NCBI GenBank assembly: GCA_959601025.1
Contig: CAUGOD010000002.1
Location: forward strand, 1-64,000
Direction of reading: 5' to 3'
DNA length: 64,000 nucleotides
Source of the DNA: an uncultured Oscillospiraceae bacterium
GTDB lineage: Bacteria; Bacillota; Clostridia; Oscillospirales; Acutalibacteraceae
The translations under genes and the position numbers were made by a program. Of the stretch, positions 16,511-25,599 are shown piece after piece (the first letter of the stretch is position 1; every line of letters starts with the position of its first letter). Under the pieces are notes generated by a model. That model was not told where the DNA came from, ran no database searches, and saw only the letters and a program-made list of their open reading frames with translations.

Positions 16511-17950
16511 TCAGCCGGTGATGGCGACGTCCTTCCAATGGTCCCGCAACGTGGCGTTCAGGGAATCAAACAGCTTGTCGACGGTGCTGCCGGGGGTGGA
16601 CTGCCCGGTAAATATATTGCTGGCGATCGCATAGAGGCCCGGGTCGGTCCAGATAATGCCGGAATACTGATAGAGCTCGTATTTCTGGGCCTTGCGGGAG
16701 CGTTCCAGGAACGCGTTGTAGGAGGTTTCATCCGGAATCTTCAGCAGGTAGGTATCCTCAAATTTTTCCTCAAAGGAACGGGCGTCGCTGCGGTGGATCA
16801 GGTCGTCGATGAAAAGAAGCTGCTCCGCCTTATCCTTGTTGCAGGCGGGGATAAACCAATACCGGTAGTTCATAGCGTAATCGGTCTGTCCGGAGGTGTT
16901 GGAGGGGCCGACCGGGAAGGTGATAATCCCGAAGTCATCCTTCATCCCGTTGGCGGAGGCCAGCGTCAGCACCTCGTTGGTACCCAGCACAAAGGCGTAT
17001 TTGCCGTCCACAAAATCGGACATGGTTTTCTGCCAGCCGCCCTCGCTGACGTTCGCCAGCTTGTCGACGTTGCACCAGCGGTACATGTATTCGAGAGCTT
17101 CGGTGGTTTTGCTGCTCTTCAGGTCCAGCTGGAACTGGTTTTTCTCATCCAGAGAAACTACGGTGCCGTCGTTGCCGTTGATGAGGGCGACCATCAGCTC
17201 ATGGTTGGTCCAGGAGCCCAGGCCCCATTGGGTCACGGTGCCGTCGGGGTTGGTCTTCTTGCAGGCCTTGGCGTATTCCCCCAGCTTGTCAAAGGTCCAT
17301 TCCCCTTTTTCCAGCAGGGTGTAAGGGTCCTCCAGATTGTTTTCCTGGAGGATGCGTTTATTGTAATACAGGCTGCAATAGACGCTGTAATCCTCGCCGT
17401 AGCCGAAGCCGTACTGGCCGTTATTTACATTGGAGTATTTCCGGATGTTCTGCTCGTATAGACTTTCGGTGAAATCAATGCCGAGCTTCTCGGCCGCCGG
17501 GGCAAGATCGGTCATGACGCCCGCCTTGAACCAGTCCGCGAAGTTCTCCTCCGGACACATCAGGATATCGCCGTAGGGCTTATTGGCCAGCAGGGAGGTC
17601 ACCATGGCGTCGACGTAGTTGCCGCCGATCCCCTTGTCCCTGAAGGTGAAGCCATACTCCTCCTCCAGCTTTTTCAGCTGCTTGTAGCCCTCGTCCTCCG
17701 GATCGGGGTCTTCGACCTTCCAGGCGTAGACGCGGGTGACTTCCATCCCCCGCAGGCTTTCCAAAAACTCCTCCGAGACGTTTAGCTCCTTGGCGAAGCT
17801 GGAGGCGCCATCCCCACCGCCGCTGCTGTTGCCGGAGCCGCTTTGCGTACCGCCTTCCGAACAGGCCGTGAAGCCAAGCGCCAGAGCGCCTGCGAGCAAC
17901 ACGGCGGTGAATCTGCGTGCAAAACTTTTCATGCCTTTCTTGTCTTTCAT
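16511..17950 (-). CDS. ABC transporter extracellular solute-binding lipoprotein
   Basis: GGAGG precedes the ATG of MKDKKGMKSFARRF. The lipobox LGFTACS and a Gly/Ser linker anchor a family-1 binding protein of 479 residues. Typical segments include KKLEEEYGFTFRD, WGLGSWTNHELMVALINGNDGTVVS, EALEYMYRW and FVDGKYAFVLGTNEVL. It is first-class partner for the two permeases just upstream in the operon (18,012 and 19,009). The substrate is probably an oligosaccharide released by the GH98 enzyme, which is inference from context only. Confidence 0.85.
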   Translation of the reverse strand: MKDKKGMKSFARRFTAVLLAGALALGFTACSEGGTQSGSGNSSGGGDGASSFAKELNVSEEFLESLRGMEVTRVYAWKVEDPDPEDEGYKQLKKLEEEYGFTFRDKGIGGNYVDAMVTSLLANKPYGDILMCPEENFADWFKAGVMTDLAPAAEKLGIDFTESLYEQNIRKYSNVNNGQYGFGYGEDYSVYCSLYYNKRILQENNLEDPYTLLEKGEWTFDKLGEYAKACKKTNPDGTVTQWGLGSWTNHELMVALINGNDGTVVSLDEKNQFQLDLKSSKTTEALEYMYRWCNVDKLANVSEGGWQKTMSDFVDGKYAFVLGTNEVLTLASANGMKDDFGIITFPVGPSNTSGQTDYAMNYRYWFIPACNKDKAEQLLFIDDLIHRSDARSFEEKFEDTYLLKIPDETSYNAFLERSRKAQKYELYQYSGIIWTDPGLYAIASNIFTGQSTPGSTVDKLFDSLNATLRDHWKDVAITG

Positions 17951-18011
17951 GCTCTTTCCTCCTGTCTTGATGGCGGACGGCAAAGCCGTCCGCTTTATTT
18001 ACGGGCCGCCG

Positions 18012-18965
18012 TCAGCCGACGAGTCCGCTCCGCTCAATGCTTTGTACAAAAAACCGCTGCGCCACAATGTAGAGAAGAACTAGGGGGAAGATGACCAGTA
18101 CGATACCGGCGTCCTGCAGCAGGGCGCCGGTGAGGACCATCGTGTCCCCGGCGGCGGTCAGGTTGGTAAAAGGATTCAGAAGGTTTCCGAAGGTGGAGGG
18201 GATAACGTTCATGCCGCTGCACAGCACGGGGGTGTAGATTTCATCCAGCCACTGCCAGACGAAGGAGAACAGGAACACCGTCACCATCATGGAGGTGGCG
18301 CCGGGGAGGATGATCCGCACCAGCGTTTTCAGCGGGCCCGCGCCGTCCACATAGGCGGCCTCCTCCAGCTCCTTGGGCACCCCGCGGAAATACTGGCGCA
18401 TGATGAAGATGTACAGGCCGTTTTTCAGTCCCGTGCAGGTGCAGCCCAGCAGCACAAAGGGCCAATAGGTATCCAGCAGCATCAGCGGCTCGCCGGTGAT
18501 CGCCCGGATGATCCCGAAAATATCGAAGCTGCGGAATTGCAGAAAGTAGGGGGCCATCAGCACGTCCGGCGGAATCAGCATCACCAGCAGCACCGCGCCG
18601 AACAGCACGCCGTTCAGACGGAACCGGAACCGGGCGAAGCCGTAGGCCACCAGCGTGCAGGAGCCGGTCTGGATGAGGGAAACCACCGCGACCATCGCCA
18701 GGGTGTTCCACAGGGAAGAGGGAAAGCCCAGCAGGTCGGCGGCATTGCCATAATGTTCCAGGGTGAAATGCTTCGGTATGTAATTGACGCTGCTGTCGTA
18801 GATATCGGCCACGCTCATCACGCTGGAGGTGAGCTGGGTGAGCAGGGGATACAGCACCACGAAGCACAGCCCGCCGATGAACAGGCCCCGCAGAAGGGAG
18901 ATCATCCCCTGGAAGGCGCGCTTTTTCAGCTTGATTTTCCGGGAAGCCGTGATGGACAGGCTCAT
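18012..18965 (-). CDS. Sugar ABC transporter permease, MalG-type
   Basis: Six membrane segments and the permease EAA loop (GVPKELEEAAYVDGAGPLKTLVRIILPGATSMM) identify a binding-protein-dependent permease of the carbohydrate uptake class. AAAGGA sits better for the ATG used here than for one four codons upstream. It pairs with the MalF-type gene at 19,009, and the binding lipoprotein follows it. No ATPase gene is near. Confidence 0.85.
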   Translation of the reverse strand: MSLSITASRKIKLKKRAFQGMISLLRGLFIGGLCFVVLYPLLTQLTSSVMSVADIYDSSVNYIPKHFTLEHYGNAADLLGFPSSLWNTLAMVAVVSLIQTGSCTLVAYGFARFRFRLNGVLFGAVLLVMLIPPDVLMAPYFLQFRSFDIFGIIRAITGEPLMLLDTYWPFVLLGCTCTGLKNGLYIFIMRQYFRGVPKELEEAAYVDGAGPLKTLVRIILPGATSMMVTVFLFSFVWQWLDEIYTPVLCSGMNVIPSTFGNLLNPFTNLTAAGDTMVLTGALLQDAGIVLVIFPLVLLYIVAQRFFVQSIERSGLVG

Positions 18966-19008
18966 TCGAACAACCATTCCTTTCGTAATGTCCGCGGCGG
19001 GGTTCCCT

Positions 19009-19902
19009 TCAGCGGTCCTGATAGAAGACGAAGCGGGAAACCACGGTGTATACCACCAGCAGGATGATCCCCATGATCGCCATATAGCTCAAGGCCATGG
19101 CGGCGCCGACGCCGAACTTGATGTTCTCAAACATCGTGCTGTGGACGGTGGAGATAACAGGGTTGCTGACGTTGGTAAAGGAGTCGATCACGCTGTACAC
19201 GATGCAGACCAGAATCAGGGGGCTGACCATGGGCAGGCAGATTTTCCAGAAAACCTCCCATTTGGTCGCGCCCTCGATATAGGACGCCTCGAAGATCGAG
19301 GGGGAGATGGACTGCAGGCCCGCCAGAAAGATGACGATCGGCACGGCGGACATGGCGGTGATATCCGCGATGCGGTTGACCGTGTCCGAAATGAAGCCGA
19401 CCAGCGAGGTATTCATGCTCATGCTGTTCATCAGGTTGACGATGGCCCCGGAAAGGCCCGCGCCCGCGGCGGATTCGGTGGCGGCGGCCAGCGTTTCCAT
19501 GGTATAGCCGTCGGTCAGCTTCTGCACCATGCCGGAGGATACGATGACCGGCAGGAACAGCACCACCCGGGAAAAGGATCGCCCGATGAATTTGGTATTC
19601 AGCAGGCTGGCCACAAAAAACGCGAACAGCACGCAGATCGGCACGTTGATGGCCATATCCCGCAGGGAGAAGAGCAGATCCTCCCGGTAATTGGGGTCGA
19701 CCAGAAATATCTGCCGGTAATTTTCCAGCCCGACGAAATCCAGCCGGTACCCGGACTCGGTGATGGACAGGTTGCAGAAGCTGAAGGAGACCGCGCGGCA
19801 AAAGGGGATCACGACGAAGAACAGCAGCCCGATCAGGAAAGGGAGGACAAACAGCATCCCCCACCGCCGCTGGCGGCGTTCCAGGGAAATCATGCGCTTC
19901 AT
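19009..19902 (-). CDS. Sugar ABC transporter permease, MalF-type
   Basis: A 297-residue protein with an N-terminal RRQRRWGMLFVLPFLIGLLFF helix, six predicted membrane spans and the EAA loop (SPSIFEASYIEGATKWEVFWKICLPMVSPLIL). It contacts the ATPase through that loop. It follows the DUF5696-type lipoprotein by 6 bases and precedes the MalG-type partner by about 30 bases, so all are one transcript. GFVSDTVNRIA-type residues near 135-165 form a large periplasmic-side loop. Confidence 0.85.
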   Translation of the reverse strand: MKRMISLERRQRRWGMLFVLPFLIGLLFFVVIPFCRAVSFSFCNLSITESGYRLDFVGLENYRQIFLVDPNYREDLLFSLRDMAINVPICVLFAFFVASLLNTKFIGRSFSRVVLFLPVIVSSGMVQKLTDGYTMETLAAATESAAGAGLSGAIVNLMNSMSMNTSLVGFISDTVNRIADITAMSAVPIVIFLAGLQSISPSIFEASYIEGATKWEVFWKICLPMVSPLILVCIVYSVIDSFTNVSNPVISTVHSTMFENIKFGVGAAMALSYMAIMGIILLVVYTVVSRFVFYQDR

Positions 19903-19908
19903 ACCGGC

Positions 19909-22440
19909 TCAGCTCCTTTCGCTTATGTATTGCTGGGCCGGGATGGTGCGGCCGTCCGCCAGCGTCACATCGAAACGGTTGTAGTTGATGAGAATACGGG
20001 TTCCGCCCGCGTAGGTGGTCCGGACGACGCCCTCCGCCAGCCGTTCATGGCCGGTAATGGGCTGTCCCCAGCAGCCGTCCAGGGCTTCGGAAAGCCAGGC
20101 GTAGTCGTCGGCGATTTTCTGCTCGAGGTAGCGGTACTGGATGGCGTAGAAATCGCTGAAATCGGTGTTTCGCAGCTCTTCCGCGTTTTCGGCGCAGAGG
20201 AGGTAATAGGGGGCCGCGCCGTTTTCCAGCAGCCGGAGATAATCGTTCCGGTCGGCAAAATCCAGATTGATCCGCCCGCCGGTATACCGTACATAGCCGC
20301 TGAGCACCATGGCGGCAAAGGGAACGCTGTAGTCGGTGACGTCGTAATTGCTGGAGCTCAGCGGCAGGGACAGGAGAGAATCCGCCTGTACGGCGAAGGG
20401 GGCGATGCCGGTGGAAAGGATCAGGTTGTCGGTCGATTCCCGCAGCGCGGCAACCTGTTCCTCCAGCCGGATCAGGGAGGTCTGCCGCTCCACCTCCCGT
20501 TTTTCGTTGTAGTCGCTGTTGACCTCCCGTCCGACGCTCCGCAGGGAAAGGCCGGTCAGTCCGGTATCCCTGAGCAGCCCGGACAGGGAAGCAAAGCCGG
20601 TCTCAATCCCCGCGGAATTCAGGATATAGGCGGGCAGCGCTTCGGCGTCGGCGCCGAAATAGGCGCGGTCGGCGGGGTAATACGCCCCCTGCTTCCGGCT
20701 GAGAAGCCGGGCGATCTGCCGGTTTCCCAGCCCGTCGAACAGCCCTTTGTCGTACGCATACTGTATTTCGGCGTCCAGCGCGTAGGAGACGCCCTTTTCC
20801 GTGAGGTAGCCGGCCAGCTCGGTCAGGCCCTTTTTTCCGCCCAGCCGGCCGGAGACCTCCGCCTTGTTGAGATAGCCCTGCCGGTAACCGCCGTTCAGGC
20901 AGCCGCTCAGAATGATCTGGAGATTCCCTATGCCCTTGCCGAGCAGGCTGTCGACCAGCGCGCGGCCGTCCTCAAAGGAGGTGAGGATGAGCTGACGGCG
21001 GACGTTGAAACCCAGCACGTTTTTCTGGATGTCGGCTTCCCCCAGAAGGTTAACGTACAGCGGCAGGCCGCCCTCGTCATCCAGAGGGGCGCGGCCGCCC
21101 AGCAGCAGCTCCCGGTACAGCCCGGCCATCCCGTTGTAGGAGGCGTCCTCCCCGGTCAGGAAGTGGTAGGCCACCCGGAATTCGCCGTCATAGCCTTCGG
21201 CCTGGTGGGTGACGAAATAGGAATCGGTGTTTTCCGTGGTGGACAGGGTGGCGATCTTCGCCTGCTGCAGAACCGTGAAGGAAGCGCAGACCGAGGGAGG
21301 AACCGTATCGTCCCCGGGGGAGGCGTTCACCGTTGCCAGCGCGTCCCCGTCCTCGATCACCGCCAAATAGCCGTTGCCGTTATCCAGCGCGCAGCCGAAA
21401 ATCGGAAAGATCGCCGTCTGGTCCCGGAAGGTGGTCTCGCCGGCGGCGATGGAACGGTCGGCGCCGTAGATTCCCACCGCGTACTCCTGCAGGTTGTTTT
21501 TCCCGTTGTAAAAGTTCATGATCGAGCCGGAGCCGTCCGGCAGCAGGAAATACCCGTCGGTTTCCCGGTCCGCCCGGCCGAAGTTGGGAAGGAGGCGGAG
21601 GGTTTCCAGCGGGAACTCCTCCGTCCAGGCGATTTCCTCGCAGGGAACGCGCACCCGCAGGGCGTCGCCCTCCAGCTCCAGGTAGAGGGAAACGCTGAAC
21701 TGCGGCTCGGAGGCGGCGGCGAGCTCGCCGTTTTCCGCGTCGAGCGTCCGGTCCGCCTCGGTGTAGCCGGCGTTTCGCAGCGCGCTGTCCAGCTTGACTT
21801 TCACGCTCTTCTGCATGTTGGGGGTGAGGACATAGATGGGGCCGTCCTCCGCCAGCGGATATTCGGCGGCGGTCTTTTTTCGTTCCTCCCCCTCGTAATT
21901 GTTCAGGTCGATTTTGGAATACAGCTGCCGCATAAACCGCTGGTCGCCGGATTCCATCGCATCGTAAAATTTGAGGTAGCGCTCCTCGGTCAGAATAGCC
22001 GGCGCAAAGTACTGGGGTTCGATCTCCCCGAGGGAATACCGGAGCTTTACGCCGTTATCCAGCGGAATGATCTCATACTGTCCTTTTTTCACCGAATCGG
22101 TGTAGGAATTCATATACTGCGCCACACTGCCGGTCGCCATATAGGCCAGGGTAAAGGCCGCGTTATAGGAATCCTGCTCGCCGTTTCCCGTTGTGGAGGA
22201 CCAGACCCGCCCGGTCTCCTTGACCGTGACCCGGAAAGCGGTGGTATCCGGGTTTACCTCCAGCATGAGCGCGTCGGTTTCCGCCATTTTCTGAAAGTCG
22301 GGGGAAGCGACGTCGTTTTCCCTGGTTCCCTCAGCGATCAGGTCCAGCTCCCGCGGCGCCGCGGCCGTGCCCGAACAGCCGGTCAGCAGCAGGCCAGCGC
22401 AGAGCAGCAGGACCAGAGAAAGTGTCCCGAACCTTTTCAT
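19909..22440 (-). CDS. DUF5696-type lipoprotein of a transporter cluster
   Basis: AGAAAGG precedes the ATG of MKRFGTLSLVLLLCAG, and the lipobox LLLTGCSG anchors about 820 residues outside the membrane. The N-terminal 300 residues are a beta-rich domain (TAFRVTVKETGRVWSSTTGNG, YEIIPLDNGVKLRYSLG), reminiscent of galactose-mutarotase-like folds in glycosidases. The rest resembles a TIM-barrel-type region (GFNVRRQLILTSFEDGRALVDSLLGKGI, SYALDAEIQYAYDKGLFDG, YSVPFAAMVLSGYVRYTG). Families named DUF5696 have this size and occur beside NHL/Yip1 proteins and double permease pairs in Firmicutes, as I recall. A glycosidase-related role is plausible but unproven. Confidence 0.65.
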   Translation of the reverse strand: MKRFGTLSLVLLLCAGLLLTGCSGTAAAPRELDLIAEGTRENDVASPDFQKMAETDALMLEVNPDTTAFRVTVKETGRVWSSTTGNGEQDSYNAAFTLAYMATGSVAQYMNSYTDSVKKGQYEIIPLDNGVKLRYSLGEIEPQYFAPAILTEERYLKFYDAMESGDQRFMRQLYSKIDLNNYEGEERKKTAAEYPLAEDGPIYVLTPNMQKSVKVKLDSALRNAGYTEADRTLDAENGELAAASEPQFSVSLYLELEGDALRVRVPCEEIAWTEEFPLETLRLLPNFGRADRETDGYFLLPDGSGSIMNFYNGKNNLQEYAVGIYGADRSIAAGETTFRDQTAIFPIFGCALDNGNGYLAVIEDGDALATVNASPGDDTVPPSVCASFTVLQQAKIATLSTTENTDSYFVTHQAEGYDGEFRVAYHFLTGEDASYNGMAGLYRELLLGGRAPLDDEGGLPLYVNLLGEADIQKNVLGFNVRRQLILTSFEDGRALVDSLLGKGIGNLQIILSGCLNGGYRQGYLNKAEVSGRLGGKKGLTELAGYLTEKGVSYALDAEIQYAYDKGLFDGLGNRQIARLLSRKQGAYYPADRAYFGADAEALPAYILNSAGIETGFASLSGLLRDTGLTGLSLRSVGREVNSDYNEKREVERQTSLIRLEEQVAALRESTDNLILSTGIAPFAVQADSLLSLPLSSSNYDVTDYSVPFAAMVLSGYVRYTGGRINLDFADRNDYLRLLENGAAPYYLLCAENAEELRNTDFSDFYAIQYRYLEQKIADDYAWLSEALDGCWGQPITGHERLAEGVVRTTYAGGTRILINYNRFDVTLADGRTIPAQQYISERS

Positions 22441-22465
22441 ACCGTCATCCTTTCTCCCGTCTTGC

Positions 22466-24598
22466 TTACAGGCGCATGGAAATTTCCGTTTGCAGGTCGC
22501 TGATGAAGGAAACAAACTGATTGGCCAGCGCAAAGGCCAGCACCGCCAAAAACAGGACGATCACCATCACCAGCAGGGTGATGAGAATGACCAGCAGGGT
22601 CTTCCCCATCGTGTAATCGTGAATCTGCCGGTTGGCGCAGATGACCAGCGCGATCGTCCAGCAGAAGGCCAGCGTCACCAGGAAGAGGAAGAAGTCGCCT
22701 TCGTCCTCCACCAGCACGTTGCTGAACAGGGTGGCGATCGGAAGAAGGATCACCAGCGGGGTCAGCGCGTAGGAGGAGGCCATAAAGATATCCCGGAAGC
22801 TCCCTTCGCCGTTCATCAGGGAGGTGACGCACCAGTTGCAGGCGCAGAACAGAAGCAGCGGGCCGGCCACCTTCATCGCTTCCAGCAGAAGGTTCACCTC
22901 GTCCGCGCTGGAGGAGCCGAAGGGGAAGCCGATGAACCGGCTGTAAACCGCCATAGCCGCGCAGGCCAGGGCGAGCAGCGTGACCGCCGCCTTCATGCTC
23001 CCCCGTTTCTCGCATTTCAGGTCCCAAAACCCGTCGAAGGGGTGGAAGATGACATACCGGGAATACCGGAGGGTACCGCGGTAGCTGTCGGCGGCGACCG
23101 GCCGAGCGGGATGGCGCTTCCGCCATCGGGAGAATACGAACCCGACCGCGCAGAGGACGACAAGCCCGGTCATCACATAGGGGAAAACGTCCCCCATGGT
23201 TTCCATCCGGACCATTTTGAAGGCGGAAGAATAGTTGGAGCGGTCCTCCGCCAGCCGGAAATAGCGCAGGGCCTCCGAAAAGTTCTTGTTCCGGTAAGCG
23301 GCCTTTCCCAGCCCGCTGAGGGCGCTCGCGCTGTTGATATTCTGCCGGGCGATTTCCGCCCACAGCGCCGCCTCCTCATCGTACAGGCTCTGGTAGTGGC
23401 AGCGGGCGGTATCGTACAGCTTCTGCCCGTAATCACTCATGGCGTAGACCGTCAGGCTCATCTTGCCGGAATCCAGCACATAGAACCGCCCGTCCCGGTA
23501 TTCCAGGGCGGTGGGAACCTGCAGGCCGCCCTTGACGCTGCCCGGCGAGCCGAATTCAAACAGCAGCTCCCCGTCGGCGTTGTATACGAAGGCGCGGCAC
23601 CGGTTGGAATCCAGCACGGCGTACATGCCGTATCCCATGGTGCACACATCCACCAGCGAGGACGCGCCGCGGTAGGAGCCGGTCGCCATCACCTTGGGGT
23701 CGCCGTACGGCTTGACCGCGCCGGTCGTCCGCAGAATATCGTTTCCCTTGGCGTTCAGCTTCCGTACAGGGCTGGCGGTTCCCGCCGAATATTCGGCGGG
23801 GGTGTAGCTGTTGCTGGTGACATAGATGAAATCGTCCTCGTCGATGTTGATATTGTTGTACTCCGTCGGGACGAAGGAGGCCATCCGTTCGATCATCTCG
23901 TCGGTGGAGATCATCCGCAGGAAATAATCCCACGGGGTCACGGTCACGGCGTTTGCGCCGAGGCAGCCGACGAAATCGCCGTTTTTATCCATCTCGATCA
24001 GGCCCATGTTGAAGCCGGAGGAGGTGACAAAAATCCGCCCGGCCGTGTCCACCAGCACCTTGGTGGGCTTATAGTCAAAGGTATCCGGCAGCGAGCTGGA
24101 TTCCGGCGCGGCCAGAATACGGAGCAGCCGGTCTTCCCGGTCAAGCACCACGATCCGGGCGTTGTTGGTGTCCGCCACATAGATGCCGGTTTCGTGGATA
24201 TAGATGCCCTGCGGCTTCTGAAAGGTGAGGGCTTCCTCCCCGTTCGAAACCGAAGCGATTTCCCGCACGAATCTCCATTCCCGATCCACGATCACGATAC
24301 GGTTGTTGTCGGTATCGACGATATAGATGTCGCCGTTTTCATCCACAAAGAGGTCGGAGGGATTCGCCAGGTTGGCCGTCCCCAGGGCGACGCCGGTCAG
24401 CACCACGTCCGCCGTCACGGCGTCCGGGGCGGCGACCACATTGCCGTCGTTGTCGTAGGTGTAGCTGTAGAAGGCCCCTTCCGCCGCGGCGGGCAGCGCA
24501 GCCGGCAGCAGGAAAAGAGCGGCGAGAAGAGAGGTAAGAGAGGTAAACAGTCCAATCAAGGGGGCTTTTCGTTTCAATCCAATTCCCTCCGCCCGCAT
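22466..24598 (-). CDS. NHL-repeat protein with TPR-like hinge and C-terminal Yip1 membrane domain
   Basis: A 710-residue membrane protein. A signal-like helix is followed by NHL-type beta-propeller blades at about 70-400 (NPSDLFVDENGDIYIVDTDN, KPQGIYIHETGIYVADTNN, VPTALEYRDGRFYVLDSG). A short helical TPR-like part comes next (ALSGLGKAAYRNKNFSEALRYFRLAED), then a helix near 455 and a five-span Yip1-like domain to the end. The propeller faces outside. The ATG overlaps the stop of the upstream permease (TAATG), so translation is coupled, although a TTG seven codons later also has a good GGAGGG site. It may organise or sense for the adjacent transporters; the function is not established. Confidence 0.7.
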   Translation of the reverse strand: MRAEGIGLKRKAPLIGLFTSLTSLLAALFLLPAALPAAAEGAFYSYTYDNDGNVVAAPDAVTADVVLTGVALGTANLANPSDLFVDENGDIYIVDTDNNRIVIVDREWRFVREIASVSNGEEALTFQKPQGIYIHETGIYVADTNNARIVVLDREDRLLRILAAPESSSLPDTFDYKPTKVLVDTAGRIFVTSSGFNMGLIEMDKNGDFVGCLGANAVTVTPWDYFLRMISTDEMIERMASFVPTEYNNINIDEDDFIYVTSNSYTPAEYSAGTASPVRKLNAKGNDILRTTGAVKPYGDPKVMATGSYRGASSLVDVCTMGYGMYAVLDSNRCRAFVYNADGELLFEFGSPGSVKGGLQVPTALEYRDGRFYVLDSGKMSLTVYAMSDYGQKLYDTARCHYQSLYDEEAALWAEIARQNINSASALSGLGKAAYRNKNFSEALRYFRLAEDRSNYSSAFKMVRMETMGDVFPYVMTGLVVLCAVGFVFSRWRKRHPARPVAADSYRGTLRYSRYVIFHPFDGFWDLKCEKRGSMKAAVTLLALACAAMAVYSRFIGFPFGSSSADEVNLLLEAMKVAGPLLLFCACNWCVTSLMNGEGSFRDIFMASSYALTPLVILLPIATLFSNVLVEDEGDFFLFLVTLAFCWTIALVICANRQIHDYTMGKTLLVILITLLVMVIVLFLAVLAFALANQFVSFISDLQTEISMRL

Positions 24599-25506
24599 TA
24601 TTCTTTAATCCCCGAGGAGGCCATTGTCTGCAGAATGTTGCTCTGTGCCAGCACAAACACGGCGATCGGCGGGATAATCAGGAGCAGCGTAACGGCGGAA
24701 CCGGCTCCGGTGCGGGCGACGCCGCCGTTCATGATCTGATTCAACGCATAGTTGAGGGGCTTGAGCTCCTCGGAAAAGATATAGGTACCGCCCGTCGCGC
24801 CCCACATGCTCTGAAAGCCGAAGATAATCAGGGTCAGCCAGGCCGGCTTGACCAGCGGCATGGCAATCTGGAAGAAGATGCGCAGCTCCGACGCGCCGTC
24901 GATCCGCGCGGCCTCCAGCAGGCTGTCGGGGATGTTGCACATGAACTGCTTCATCAGGAACAGCCCGAGCGAGGAGGCGATGGCCGGCACGATCAGGGAA
25001 GCCAAAGTATTGACCCAGCCGAGCCGGCTCATGATGATGTAGCTGGGGATGGCGGTAACCGTCGGGGAGAACATCAGGGACAGCACCACCACCTTAAAAA
25101 TGAATTCCCGTCCCGGGAACCGCCGCTTTTCCAGCACATAGGCGGCCAGAGAGGCGACGATCAGCTGGCCGGCGACGGTCAGCGCGGTGATCAGCAGGGT
25201 GTTGAAGAAGTAGCGGGACATGGGCACCCAGGATTCGCCCATCAGCACCGACAGGTTTTTGAAGTTGTTCAGGGTCGGGTTGCGGACGAAGAACTGGGGC
25301 GGGAACATGAACAGCTCATCCAGCGGCTTGAAAGCGCTGTTGGCGATATAGACCAGAGGGAGGGCCATGAATGCGCCCACCAGGCAGAGCATCAGGAAAT
25401 TCCCGACCCGCCCGGCACGGCTCCGTCCCACCCGATAACCGCCCAGGCGGTGCTTTTTCCGGCGGACGGTCATGTCCCGCCGCTTTTTTGCGGCTTCGGT
25501 TGTCAT
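24598..25506 (-). CDS. Sugar ABC transporter permease, MalG-type
   Basis: The start is at MTTEAAKKRRDM behind GGGAGGAGC. Six membrane spans and the EAA loop (IPDSLLEAARIDGASELRIFFQIAMPLVKPAW) define a 302-residue carbohydrate permease. The N-terminus is unusually basic (KKRRDMTVRRKKHRLGG). Its partner is the MalF-type permease at 25,600, and both follow the giant binding-protein fusion. The stop overlaps the start of the NHL/Yip1 gene. Confidence 0.85.
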   Translation of the reverse strand: MTTEAAKKRRDMTVRRKKHRLGGYRVGRSRAGRVGNFLMLCLVGAFMALPLVYIANSAFKPLDELFMFPPQFFVRNPTLNNFKNLSVLMGESWVPMSRYFFNTLLITALTVAGQLIVASLAAYVLEKRRFPGREFIFKVVVLSLMFSPTVTAIPSYIIMSRLGWVNTLASLIVPAIASSLGLFLMKQFMCNIPDSLLEAARIDGASELRIFFQIAMPLVKPAWLTLIIFGFQSMWGATGGTYIFSEELKPLNYALNQIMNGGVARTGAGSAVTLLLIIPPIAVFVLAQSNILQTMASSGIKE

Positions 25507-25599
25507 CGTGCTCCTCCCTTCTTTCCCCAAAGGCGGAAAATAGAAATTTTTTTACCTTTTAGGCTTTTCAATCTTATCAAACTACTAAAACTACCCAAA

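Noticed and set aside
18829..22503. Open frame of 1,224 codons on the plus strand
   Set aside because: It runs antisense through two permeases and the DUF5696-type gene. The composition (HHGG, QDDRH) is typical of a shadow.
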